Of a stretch of 64,000 nt of DNA, positions 44,022 to 50,916 are shown one piece after another (positions within the stretch are counted from its first letter, which is position 1; each line of letters opens with the position of its first letter). The notes below the pieces were generated by a model, which worked only from the letters and a program-made list of their open reading frames with translations, ran no database searches and was not told where the DNA came from. A program made the translations under genes and the position numbers. Source of the stretch: a virus. The stretch is taken from positions 235,984 to 299,983 of IMG/VR virus record IMGVR_UViG_3300046787_000408. One strand, written 5' to 3'.

Positions 44022-44131
44022 CCTATATTACCAACTACAACAACACCATTCAGTTGCCTTGGGAGCCAGGGCTGTTGGAATGGTTGCAAGCAAAATATCC
44101 ACATTCTCGTTATAGGATTGTAACACGATGA
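44018..44131 (+). CDS. very small hypothetical protein
   Basis: A 37-residue ORF (MTYITNYNNTIQLPWEPG start) filling the gap between neighbours with ATGA overlaps on both sides and GAGGAG upstream. Short length keeps confidence moderate. Confidence 0.45.
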   Translation: MTYITNYNNTIQLPWEPGLLEWLQAKYPHSRYRIVTR

Positions 44132-44295
44132 TTCCGCACACTGAATGGGAACGCCTTGACCTGCTCAAAGAAATTGAGTGTGGCGATAAAATTGTTATTC
44201 CTGTGAGTTATGAACATGCAGTGAACATGTTGAACGTTGCTAGCAGGTACATCCAAGAACAACATCAACAAATGTGGAAAGCACTGCAACAATGA
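44128..44295 (+). CDS. small hypothetical protein
   Basis: A 55-residue ORF (MIPHTEWERLDLLKEIECGD start) with a helical C-terminus (RYIQEQHQQMWKALQQ). ATGA overlaps on both sides. Unknown. Confidence 0.5.
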   Translation: MIPHTEWERLDLLKEIECGDKIVIPVSYEHAVNMLNVASRYIQEQHQQMWKALQQ

Positions 44296-44564
44296 TCTAC
44301 TACAAAATTCGCAAGCTGTCAGATCCTACCGAGTTTGTAAAGGGTACACCTGTGTACTTGAGTTACGACAAGACTGGTCGCATCTTTCAGTCACTGGGCA
44401 GCTTGAGGACATTCTTGACCGGCGTGATGAATGCTGACAAACGAAGCGGCTGGAACCGTATAGCAGACTGGGAAATAGTTGAACTTGAAATGGTGATCAA
44501 AGAAGTCAAACAACCGTTTGACGTTATTGACCCTAAAAAAGTATGGAACATGTTGAAGAAATGA
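44292..44564 (+). CDS. small hypothetical protein
   Basis: A 90-residue protein (MIYYKIRKLSDPTEFVKGTP start) with mixed alpha/beta outline and FQSLGSLRTFLTG near 38. Start chosen at 44292 to overlap the upstream TGA. Unknown. Confidence 0.6.
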   Translation: MIYYKIRKLSDPTEFVKGTPVYLSYDKTGRIFQSLGSLRTFLTGVMNADKRSGWNRIADWEIVELEMVIKEVKQPFDVIDPKKVWNMLKK

Positions 44565-44872
44565 AATACAAATACATTGGATGGTGCAAAGACGAGAAGA
44601 CCAACGCCGACAAGGTCTGGGGCGCAATTTGTTTGCGAGAACCTACTGCATCTTACCGTAGTGATGGCAAGTACGTAACCTTTTGGGGGCGCCGTGGCAA
44701 AAAGCTACAAACCAAATTGGTCGAAGGTAGTCTCTGGGATGTGCATCATCCTTTCCTTAAAAAGCTAGACAAAGGCTACAAGGAAATTCAAGAAAATCAA
44801 TTGGATGAAGTGTACCCTGAGTTTCAACAAGACTTGGAAAAGACTGCCTTCTGGGCTGCACTGCAATCATGA
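44561..44872 (+). CDS. WGR-like small protein
   Basis: A 103-residue protein (MKYKYIGWCKDEKTNADKVW start) containing YVTFWGRRGKKLQTKLVEG near 42-60, which resembles the WGR nucleic-acid-binding motif of PARP-type and regulatory proteins. Short and standalone. The domain call is from that one motif. Confidence 0.55.
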   Translation: MKYKYIGWCKDEKTNADKVWGAICLREPTASYRSDGKYVTFWGRRGKKLQTKLVEGSLWDVHHPFLKKLDKGYKEIQENQLDEVYPEFQQDLEKTAFWAALQS

Positions 44873-45105
44873 GTGTATATGCAGACGGAGTACGGTATCA
44901 AACAATGCACTTGCCCTGTGGCGGTGTTGCAAAGTTTGATCACTCAAGCGGTATTAGTTATCGTTGCCTAGATTGCATGGCTGTGGTAGGATCTGTAGGT
45001 ATGCCCAGAGCCTGCCAGAGTGAAATTGCCAAGTACGATGTGCTCAAACAACTTGGCGGCAACGTCAAGTGGGACTATAATAAGGGCTGTGAGGTAACTG
45101 AATGA
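44869..45105 (+). CDS. small Cys-containing protein
   Basis: A 78-residue protein (MSVYADGVRYQTMHLPCGGV start). C17, and CLDC near 36-39 form a possible zinc site. ATGA overlaps on both sides. Unknown. Confidence 0.55.
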   Translation: MSVYADGVRYQTMHLPCGGVAKFDHSSGISYRCLDCMAVVGSVGMPRACQSEIAKYDVLKQLGGNVKWDYNKGCEVTE

Positions 45106-45293
45106 CTCAAGATCAAATTTTAGGCTACGCCGAACAGCCTGATGGTAGCTGGGAACCAATCCTGCCTGCTCAACGTGGCTACATTTATACCCAGGCTTTT
45201 ATACTTTGTCGGGAGTGCCAAACTGCCATTCGCCCACAAGGTGGTCCCAACCGTAACGCACTTTGCCCCACTTGCTATGAACAAAACACCTAA
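45102..45293 (+). CDS. zinc-ribbon-like protein
   Basis: A 63-residue protein with CREC near 37-40 and CPTC near 56-59, spaced like a C4 zinc ribbon, and the charged motif RPQGGPNRNA between. Likely a small DNA- or protein-binding module. It overlaps the next gene by 17 bp in another frame. Confidence 0.6.
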   Translation: MTQDQILGYAEQPDGSWEPILPAQRGYIYTQAFILCRECQTAIRPQGGPNRNALCPTCYEQNT

Positions 45294-45597
45294 TCGATTC
45301 CGCCCTAGCTCTAGCATGGACACTAAGAGTATCATGCGTGAACGCCGAAAGTATGGCGCTTTGCACGGTAGCTACAATTGGCAAAGCCGAATTAAGTGGT
45401 ATCCTGCAGGTTACAAACTCAACAAGAAAACTATCTTTCGACAGTTTGGTAATCTTCATTATCTTGCTTGTCACAGTCCCGAGCCAATCTCAAAGAAGTG
45501 GCAGAAAGCCTACAACAACTATTACAAAAAGCACTTTGGGTCGTTCGGTGCAAGTGTACGTTATCTCAACAAGTGGTCATGCCACTCTTGGTTATGA
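45277..45597 (+). CDS. small basic hypothetical protein
   Basis: A 106-residue, Lys/Arg/Tyr-rich protein (MNKTPNRFRPSSSMDTKSIM start). The start at 45277 lies inside the zinc-ribbon gene. Basic charge (pI clearly high) suggests nucleic-acid contact. Unknown. Confidence 0.55.
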   Translation: MNKTPNRFRPSSSMDTKSIMRERRKYGALHGSYNWQSRIKWYPAGYKLNKKTIFRQFGNLHYLACHSPEPISKKWQKAYNNYYKKHFGSFGASVRYLNKWSCHSWL

Positions 45598-45791
45598 ACG
45601 AAAAACTCAACACATTTAGAACACTGCAAGACTTGCCGCCGGCTGTGACTAGTTTTTGGTGCCGATTCAACTGGCATACTTGGACCAAGTGGAGTGCGGT
45701 AGAACACAATGGTCATTCAATCTGGGCACGGCAAAATCGCTATTGTGTACACTGTCATGCCTTGGATCAAAAGAAATGGCAAGTGGCATGA
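45594..45791 (+). CDS. small Trp/Cys-rich protein
   Basis: A 65-residue protein (MNEKLNTFRTLQDLPPAVTS start) with WCRFNWHTWTKW near 22 and CVHCHALDQKKW near 50; the CxxC-H could bind metal. ATGA overlaps both sides. Unknown. Confidence 0.55.
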   Translation: MNEKLNTFRTLQDLPPAVTSFWCRFNWHTWTKWSAVEHNGHSIWARQNRYCVHCHALDQKKWQVA

Positions 45792-46039
45792 AAACAACAA
45801 AACCACCTATTGAACATCAAGACCTGTTTGGACAGGCCCTGGAGGTTGGCGACTGTGTGGTGTATCCACGTAGCAACAGCATGACAGTGGGCACAGTGGC
45901 CAAGCTCAATCCCAAGATGGTCGGCGTTAAAAGTGTCGGCCATAGCTGGGGCAACTGCAACAAGTATCCACAGGAGCTGGTGAAAGTTTCGGGTTCAGAA
46001 GTCACAATGTATTTGCTGAAAAAGATGTCCAAGGCTTGA
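45788..46039 (+). CDS. small SH3-like hypothetical protein
   Basis: An 83-residue protein whose pattern ALEVGDCVVYPRSNSMTVGTVAKLNPKMVGVK (in part) suggests a KOW/SH3-like barrel. Last gene of the small-gene operon. Its stop overlaps the -35 of the next promoter. Confidence 0.55.
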   Translation: MKTTKPPIEHQDLFGQALEVGDCVVYPRSNSMTVGTVAKLNPKMVGVKSVGHSWGNCNKYPQELVKVSGSEVTMYLLKKMSKA

Positions 46040-46064
46040 CACTAAATAAAAACCCTGTTACAAT
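46036..46064 (+). promoter_or_regulatory. promoter for the first tRNA pair
   Basis: TTGACA at 46036-46041, 17-bp spacer, TACAAT at 46059-46064, ending 9 bp before the first tRNA. Confidence 0.7.
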
Positions 46065-46073
46065 AGTTTTTTA

Positions 46074-46148
46074 GGGCCAATAGCTTAATGGTAAAGCAGT
46101 CGACTCATAATCGATTGAGTCTAAGTTCAATTCTTAGTTGGCCCACCA
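46074..46148 (+). tRNA. tRNA-Met or Ile2 (CAT)
   Basis: Acceptor GGGCCAA/TTGGCCC, loop CTCATAA with anticodon CAT, T arm CTAAG-TTCAATT-CTTAG, encoded CCA. Whether it is elongator Met or lysidine-modified Ile cannot be told from sequence. Confidence 0.88.
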
Positions 46149-46153
46149 AACAT

Positions 46154-46228
46154 CTGGCGTTCGTATAATGGATAATACACGGGTCTTCTAAGCCCTTTAT
46201 ATAGGTTCGATTCCTGTACGCCGGACCA
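46154..46228 (+). tRNA. tRNA-Arg (TCT)
   Basis: Acceptor CTGGCGT/ACGCCGG, loop CTTCTAA with anticodon TCT for AGA, encoded CCA. Confidence 0.85.
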
Positions 46229-46292
46229 CTATAGTATAAATTATTTCAATTACAGCAATAGAAATAATTTCAGACAAAAACAATGAATCTGC

Positions 46293-46321
46293 TTGATTTC
46301 ATTGCTATATACTATTACAAT
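46293..46321 (+). promoter_or_regulatory. promoter for the AhpC gene
   Basis: TTGATT at 46293-46298, 17-bp spacer, TACAAT at 46316-46321. The leader that follows has a CTCAGT/ACTGAG hairpin and AAGGAAA before the ATG at 46374. Confidence 0.65.
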
Positions 46322-46373
46322 AAACACTCAGTATAAACACTGAGACTCAACATTTTAACACAAGGAAATCAAA

Positions 46374-46943
46374 ATGAAAACAGTTGGCGATAAATTGGCC
46401 CCATTCGCAGTCACCGGCGTTCGTCCCGGTCAACCTGAAGATGCGTTTTATACCATCACAGACACCAGCTTTGAAGGCAAGTGGAAAGTAATCGTTTACT
46501 ACCCCAAGGACTTTACATTCGTATGCCCCACAGAAATTGTAGCTTACGACAAGTTGGCACAGGACTTTGCTGATCGTGACGCAGTGTTGCTCACAGGTTC
46601 AACAGACAATGAGTTCTGCAAAGTGGCTTGGCAAAATGCACACGCTGATTTGAAGAAGATCACACACCACCAGTTTGCTGACACACAACGTGCCACCTAC
46701 GATGCTGCAACCAACACAGTAAAGAACCTGAGCTTGATTGAACAATTGGGTGTGTTCTATGCTCCAGCTGGTGCCGCACTTCGTGCCACATTCATTGTTG
46801 ATCCCAACAATGAGATCCAACACGTTACAGTCAACAACTTGAACGTGGGTCGCAGTCCAGAAGAAACACTTCGTGTGTTGGATGCATTGCAAACAGGTGA
46901 ACTGTGTGCTTGCAACCGTACAGTTGGCGGCGAGACACTGTAA
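46374..46943 (+). CDS. ahpC: AhpC-type 2-Cys peroxiredoxin
   Basis: A 189-residue thiol peroxidase that reduces H2O2, organic peroxides or peroxynitrite. The peroxidatic Cys is C51 in FTFVCPTE. The resolving region is GELCACNR with Cys at 178 and 180. GSTDNEFCK near 75 is also AhpC-like. Length matches bacterial AhpC (about 187). It has its own promoter, and an AhpD-like reductase lies three genes downstream, an arrangement that can recharge AhpC without AhpF. Confidence 0.93.
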   Translation: MKTVGDKLAPFAVTGVRPGQPEDAFYTITDTSFEGKWKVIVYYPKDFTFVCPTEIVAYDKLAQDFADRDAVLLTGSTDNEFCKVAWQNAHADLKKITHHQFADTQRATYDAATNTVKNLSLIEQLGVFYAPAGAALRATFIVDPNNEIQHVTVNNLNVGRSPEETLRVLDALQTGELCACNRTVGGETL

Positions 46944-47566
46944 TGTTAGAAACTATATGCGACACATTAGTCGAAGCATATAGCCGCAACTGGATTACCA
47001 GTCGTGATGGCAATGTAAGTATTCGTCATCACGACCGTGATCACTTTTATATCACGCCTAGTGGTGTGCGTAAGCAAACGCTACAGCCTGATCAATTTAA
47101 AAAGATTAGAATTGTAAGTAGTCTTATGTGGACAGAAGAATTCTACACAGACATTAGTGCTAATTTAAAGCCCAGCGGAGAGATTCCCTTGCACTTTGGG
47201 TTACAAAAGAATATGGGTCAGCATAGCAATGATGTTAGGGTAGTAGTTCACTTGCATCCTACATATTGTGTAGCGGCTATGCATCGTGGTATTGAGTTAA
47301 GCAGCCTTGCTGATAGCTTTCCAGAACTCAGTCGTTATACAAGTGTGGCGCCTAACGTAGGAGATGTAGCACCTATCAGTCAAGAACTTGCTGATCGTTG
47401 CCATGAGAACTTGCAGTTAGATAACTACGGAAATATTGCTTATGACATTGTTGGGATCAAAGGTCATGGAGTAGTGGCTATTGACACTAGTCCGTGGCGT
47501 GCGTTTGAGCACATTGAACGATTAGAACATATTTGCCAAATTGTGTTGGCATCAGGAAAATATTAA
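46943..47566 (+). CDS. class II aldolase/adducin family protein
   Basis: A 207-residue zinc aldolase-like protein: GNVSIR near 25, KPSGEIPLHF near 75 with the catalytic Glu, VVVHLHPTYC near 98 with two zinc His, and a distal GHGVVA near 177. Relatives cleave L-fuculose- or ribulose-phosphates. The start overlaps the ahpC stop as TAATG. Its link to peroxide defence is unclear; it may recycle sugar phosphates. Confidence 0.8.
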   Translation: MLETICDTLVEAYSRNWITSRDGNVSIRHHDRDHFYITPSGVRKQTLQPDQFKKIRIVSSLMWTEEFYTDISANLKPSGEIPLHFGLQKNMGQHSNDVRVVVHLHPTYCVAAMHRGIELSSLADSFPELSRYTSVAPNVGDVAPISQELADRCHENLQLDNYGNIAYDIVGIKGHGVVAIDTSPWRAFEHIERLEHICQIVLASGKY

Positions 47567-47567
47567 C

Positions 47568-47966
47568 ATGTTGGATTGTTTGATCATTGGGGATAGTATT
47601 GCAGTGGGCACACACCAAGCAAGACCCGAGTGTGTGGCCTATGCCAAAGGCGGCTGGAATACCTGGCAATGGAATCGCGAATACTTGAACAAAGATTTGT
47701 CTGCCCGGACAGTTATTATCAGCTTGGGCAGTAACGACCACAAGGGCGTACGAACCCGAGCAGAGTTACAACGTATTCGTGAGAAAGTTGGAACAACTGC
47801 TAGAGTATTTTGGATCTTGCCTGCAATCAATCCAGACATTCAAGCAACAATCAAAAGCATGGCGGCAGAGTACGGAGATTCTGTACTGCCAATGACTCGT
47901 TTACAAAAGGATGGCGTACATCCTAGCTGGGCGGGTTATAAAGAATTAGCGGAGAAAACAAAATGA
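47568..47966 (+). CDS. SGNH hydrolase
   Basis: A 132-residue minimal SGNH/GDSL hydrolase: GDSIAVG near 8 (nucleophile Ser), the GGW block near 28, GSND near 54 and DGVHPSWAGY near 114 with catalytic Asp and His. All four blocks are present despite the short length. It would cut acyl esters. The stop overlaps the AhpD-like start. Confidence 0.8.
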   Translation: MLDCLIIGDSIAVGTHQARPECVAYAKGGWNTWQWNREYLNKDLSARTVIISLGSNDHKGVRTRAELQRIREKVGTTARVFWILPAINPDIQATIKSMAAEYGDSVLPMTRLQKDGVHPSWAGYKELAEKTK

Positions 47967-48478
47967 CAACATGGGTAGATCAACTCAAAGAAACCATCCC
48001 TGACTATGCCAAGGATACTCGACTCAACATTGACGCTGTGATCAAACGTTCGAGCTTGGCTCCTGAATTAGCTGAAGCTATTGCTCTAGCGGCAGCATTT
48101 GCCACAGGCAACACCAAGCTGTGGACCTGGATTCACAGTGTGTTGGCAGACCGCAAAGAAGCTGATGCAGCACTGACCGCTGCCTCAATCATGGCTCAAA
48201 ACAACGTTTGGTATCCATTCGTTGAAATGGCAGATGATCCTGCTTTAGCCGGGTTGCCTGCACAGTTGCGCATGAATGCTATTGCAAGTCATGGTGGAAC
48301 AACCAAGGCCAACTTTGAAGCTTACAGCTTGGCCGCAAGTATTGTGGGCAAGTGCCATTTCTGTGTAAAAGCTCACTATGAGACTTTGAAAGCAGAAGGT
48401 TACACTGTGGAACAACTTCGCGACATTGGACGTATTGCCGCAGTAGTTACCAGCACTGCCCGAGTGTTAGCCAACTAA
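47963..48478 (+). CDS. ahpD: AhpD-like alkylhydroperoxidase (carboxymuconolactone decarboxylase family)
   Basis: A 171-residue all-helical protein with the CHFC redox pair at 131-134 followed by AH at 137-138, the C-x-x-C-x3-H active site of AhpD. The family regenerates AhpC and has weak peroxidase activity; the length is close to mycobacterial AhpD (177). Overlaps the SGNH gene by ATGA. With AhpC it forms a self-contained peroxide-reduction pair in a phage. Confidence 0.85.
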   Translation: MTTWVDQLKETIPDYAKDTRLNIDAVIKRSSLAPELAEAIALAAAFATGNTKLWTWIHSVLADRKEADAALTAASIMAQNNVWYPFVEMADDPALAGLPAQLRMNAIASHGGTTKANFEAYSLAASIVGKCHFCVKAHYETLKAEGYTVEQLRDIGRIAAVVTSTARVLAN

Positions 48479-48492
48479 AATTAGTAGCTGTC

Positions 48493-49047
48493 ATGATTAG
48501 TTCTAGTCCAGACCGTGGCTGTTTCCAAATTGAGTGCGAACTCAAGCGAGTTGCTGAAGGCGACAAAACTGCTGAAGAAGCAAACGACATGATTGAGTTT
48601 TACCAGTCACATCGAGCACAAATTCGCGAAAAAGAAGCTGACCCTGAATGGCAGAAAAACAACATGGAGTTTGATCTCCGTGCCACAGACTGGATTGTGG
48701 CCAAAGTACGTGCATCTGAAGCTTACGCACAGAATCTGTATGCTGCCATGTGCAATCAGAACTTTCAGAAAAACGAAGTATGGTCTGTGTTGAAAAATCA
48801 AACCTGGGGTGCCAGCTGGCGCTATGCTGGAGGTATTGTTGCTGACATGCGTGGCGAAGGTGACTACATGGACTGGTACTGCTCGGGCATCCAAGGTGAC
48901 GCAGACATCGAAACCATGACTCCTGAGCAGCTGGAACGGCATCAATGGTACAAGGCCAACTTTGTGGGCGAAAGTGTAGTCACCAACGAGATCCGAGAAG
49001 ATCTAAAAAAATTAGGATGGTGGGTGGTAGAAGATGCTGTTGAATAA
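48493..49047 (+). CDS. hypothetical protein
   Basis: A 184-residue acidic protein (MISSSPDRGCFQIECELKRV start), helical in the first 90 residues, then Trp-rich (GASWRYAGGIVADMRGEGDYMDWY in part). No family recognised. ATG follows the AhpD stop by 14 bp; the end overlaps the PP-loop gene by 14 bp. Confidence 0.55.
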   Translation: MISSSPDRGCFQIECELKRVAEGDKTAEEANDMIEFYQSHRAQIREKEADPEWQKNNMEFDLRATDWIVAKVRASEAYAQNLYAAMCNQNFQKNEVWSVLKNQTWGASWRYAGGIVADMRGEGDYMDWYCSGIQGDADIETMTPEQLERHQWYKANFVGESVVTNEIREDLKKLGWWVVEDAVE

Positions 49048-50179
49048 TCGTTGTACCTACAACGCTGACAAGTTTGGATTCTACCAGTCTGGTGATATCA
49101 AAACCTACAGCAAAATAGAAGCTATTGAAGCCCAGAAACGAACTGGGCATTTTCCTGAATGGAATTTCAATAGGCCAGTGTTTGACAACATGAATTGGAA
49201 AGTTGAACCTCCTGGACAGTTGTGGGACTATTACAAGGCTCGTGCTAGACAAATACGCGAAAGTTATGACTATTGTGTGTTGTTTTATTCTGGCGGCAGT
49301 GATAGTCATAATATCCTTAACGCATGGCTAGAAGAAGGGTGTCAAATTGACGAAGTAGCAAGTTTTTGTTATTTTGATGCGGCTGGCACCCAATCTTTTA
49401 TGAACAGCGAAGTTGATCAAGTGGCAATTCCCATCATGAAAGAATTGGCCAAGTTTCAAAATATCAAATTCAGACTGATTGATTTTAGCAAGGATATAGT
49501 TGATGCAGTTGATCAGTTCTCCGATGAGTGGAAATATCTAAGCAACTTTCATTGGACGCCAAATTCCAAAACCATCTTGATGTGGCGCAAGCGCATTGAA
49601 GAGTATCGACGCATGATTGACGCTGGTAAAAAAGTTTGTTTTGTTTGGGGATCAGACAAGCCTAAGGTTTTTTACGATGGGAAGTTGTACTTTCAATTTG
49701 TTGATATTATTGACAATTGCATTAGTCCAAAAATGCAACAAGAATACAACAACGGGTTCTTTGATGAATTGTTTTACTGGACTCCTGACATGCCCGAAAT
49801 TGTGGTAAAGCAGGCACACGTGGTAAAACGTTTTGTTGAAACAGTGCATGATCCAGTGTTTTACGAACCAGCTGGTTCTAAAGATGCACACGGTTCCGGG
49901 TATAACAAGGTGTTAAAAACTCATTTGTCGCAGTGGGGACTCAAACAAGTAATATATCCTCGATGGGATCCTACCACGTTTGTTGATGGCAAAAGCCCTA
50001 GTCGTGTGTATAGCATACGCGATACTTGGTTTATCAACGGAAACTTGGACCAGAGCCAGAAGTTCCGAGACTTATCACAAGGATTTTTCTCATCTGTAGA
50101 TCAATACTGGCTGAGTGATACTAGCAATTTTTTAAAAGGAATCAAGGGCAGTGTTTCACCCAAGTACTACCTAGAGTAA
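49034..50179 (+). CDS. PP-loop ATP pyrophosphatase-type enzyme
   Basis: A 381-residue protein with CVLFYSGGSDSHNIL at about 82-96, the SGGxDS loop of N-type ATP pyrophosphatases, which adenylate a carbonyl or tRNA base. The N-terminal 70 residues and the long C-terminal half are unlike QueC or TilS. Because QueC is a PP-loop enzyme and none is otherwise visible here, a role in making preQ0 is possible. tRNA modification is the other possibility, given the adjacent tRNA array. Confidence 0.7.
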   Translation: MLLNNRCTYNADKFGFYQSGDIKTYSKIEAIEAQKRTGHFPEWNFNRPVFDNMNWKVEPPGQLWDYYKARARQIRESYDYCVLFYSGGSDSHNILNAWLEEGCQIDEVASFCYFDAAGTQSFMNSEVDQVAIPIMKELAKFQNIKFRLIDFSKDIVDAVDQFSDEWKYLSNFHWTPNSKTILMWRKRIEEYRRMIDAGKKVCFVWGSDKPKVFYDGKLYFQFVDIIDNCISPKMQQEYNNGFFDELFYWTPDMPEIVVKQAHVVKRFVETVHDPVFYEPAGSKDAHGSGYNKVLKTHLSQWGLKQVIYPRWDPTTFVDGKSPSRVYSIRDTWFINGNLDQSQKFRDLSQGFFSSVDQYWLSDTSNFLKGIKGSVSPKYYLE

Positions 50180-50184
50180 GAATA

Positions 50185-50191
50185 ATAAATA
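50185..50191 (+). promoter_or_regulatory. late-type box ATAAATA
   Basis: ATAAATA ends 5 bp before the ATG at 50197, with no Shine-Dalgarno, as at other apparently leaderless genes here. Confidence 0.4.
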
Positions 50192-50196
50192 CCAAC

Positions 50197-50376
50197 ATGA
50201 TTATCAACATCCATTTACAAAATACATTGTGGCAAACTCAAACCATACCAGGCCCTGGCTACAACGTCACAGAAATTCTGGACAGCATTGAAAGTGCTCG
50301 TGAGGCTGGTGAGCTGAATTGGTTGTTGTGGGATCAACCCTTACGGCTTGACATACAAGTCGTAGAGCCGCTATAA
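50197..50376 (+). CDS. small hypothetical protein
   Basis: A 59-residue ORF (MIINIHLQNTLWQTQTIPGP start) with alternating hydrophobic residues. The tmRNA promoter lies within its 3' end. No motif. Confidence 0.5.
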   Translation: MIINIHLQNTLWQTQTIPGPGYNVTEILDSIESAREAGELNWLLWDQPLRLDIQVVEPL

Positions 50377-50377
50377 T
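50348..50377 (+). promoter_or_regulatory. promoter of the permuted tmRNA gene
   Basis: TTGACA at 50348-50353, 18-bp spacer, TATAAT at 50372-50377. Transcription would begin near 50384, just before the acceptor piece. Confidence 0.7.
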
Positions 50378-50383
50378 ACAAGT

Positions 50384-50448
50384 TATTGCTGTATGAAGCA
50401 AAGAGAAAAGGATTCAAGACGCGGGGGCAGTGCCCGCCAGGTCCACCA
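50384..50448 (+). ncRNA. ssrA: permuted tmRNA, acceptor (3') piece
   Basis: Ends GACGCGG then CCCGCCAGGTCC and ACCA, the standard tmRNA 3' tail. The T arm is GCGGG (50421-50425), loop GGCAGTG, CCCGC (50433-50437). CAGGTCC (50438-50444) pairs through all seven positions, with one G-U, with GGGCCTG at 50669-50675 downstream. The 3' half therefore precedes the 5' half, as in two-piece tmRNAs of alphaproteobacteria, some betaproteobacteria and cyanobacteria. The exact 5' end is not defined. The T loop lacks the usual TTCGA. Confidence 0.85.
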
Positions 50449-50460
50449 TAAGGAAGTTTG

Positions 50461-50667
50461 ATGAGTCGTAGTAGTCCATGGTTAAGTAAAGATAGTCCAA
50501 AAACTCTCAAGGAGTTTTATATTGAACTACACCCAGATTGGGTAGAGATTGATGGTCAGTACTTAACTGAGGATAGATGGAACGACATCGAACCAGAGAT
50601 ACTGGTTGCCATGAAGCGAGAATATGTTAAGTGTTCTGAACTTCTTGGTTGGCAAGTTTCTTTATGA
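50461..50667 (+). CDS. ORF inside the intervening segment of the permuted tmRNA gene
   Basis: A 68-residue ORF (MSRSSPWLSKDSPKTLKEFY start; in-frame TTG at 50458) with TAAGGAAG 5-6 bp upstream. It begins 13 bp after the CCA of the acceptor piece and stops 1 bp before the 5' end of the coding piece, filling the intervening segment exactly. The acidic C-terminal half includes WNDIEPEILVAMKREY. No family recognised. Translation of the precursor before RNA processing, or from the excised segment, is implied. Confidence 0.6.
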   Translation: MSRSSPWLSKDSPKTLKEFYIELHPDWVEIDGQYLTEDRWNDIEPEILVAMKREYVKCSELLGWQVSL

Positions 50668-50668
50668 T

Positions 50669-50880
50669 GGGCCTGACACAGGATCGATTGGGTCAAGAGT
50701 AACAGAGTGGACAGCACGGCATGCAATCACCGACACAAGATTCTGAATCAAGGCTAGTCTTTGGTAGTAGGAACGACTTGGAAAACGAAGTAAACAAATT
50801 AAACGCAAACGACTCACAGTTCGCATTGGCCGCCTAAACGTAGCCTAGGGTAAGACATACCTCGTAACAGAAACTCAAGG
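50669..50880 (+). ncRNA. ssrA: permuted tmRNA, coding (5') piece with tag ANDSQFALAA
   Basis: Begins GGGCCTG, pairing with the acceptor piece, followed by the GGATCGATTGGG stretch typical of the tmRNA D-like region. A tag reading frame starts at GCA 50805: codons for A-N-D-S-Q-F-A-L-A-A and TAA at 50835-50837. The ALAA end is the canonical proteolysis signal. A terminator follows at 50882. Tagging would rescue stalled ribosomes and mark products for ClpXP. Confidence 0.9.
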
Positions 50881-50881
50881 G

Positions 50882-50898
50882 CCCACTTCGGTGGGTTT
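50882..50898 (+). terminator. intrinsic terminator after tmRNA
   Basis: CCCAC-TTCG-GTGGG stem with a UUCG tetraloop followed by TTT; only a short T run, so efficiency is uncertain. Confidence 0.6.
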
Positions 50899-50916
50899 CC
50901 TACTGAAAGGACTACT

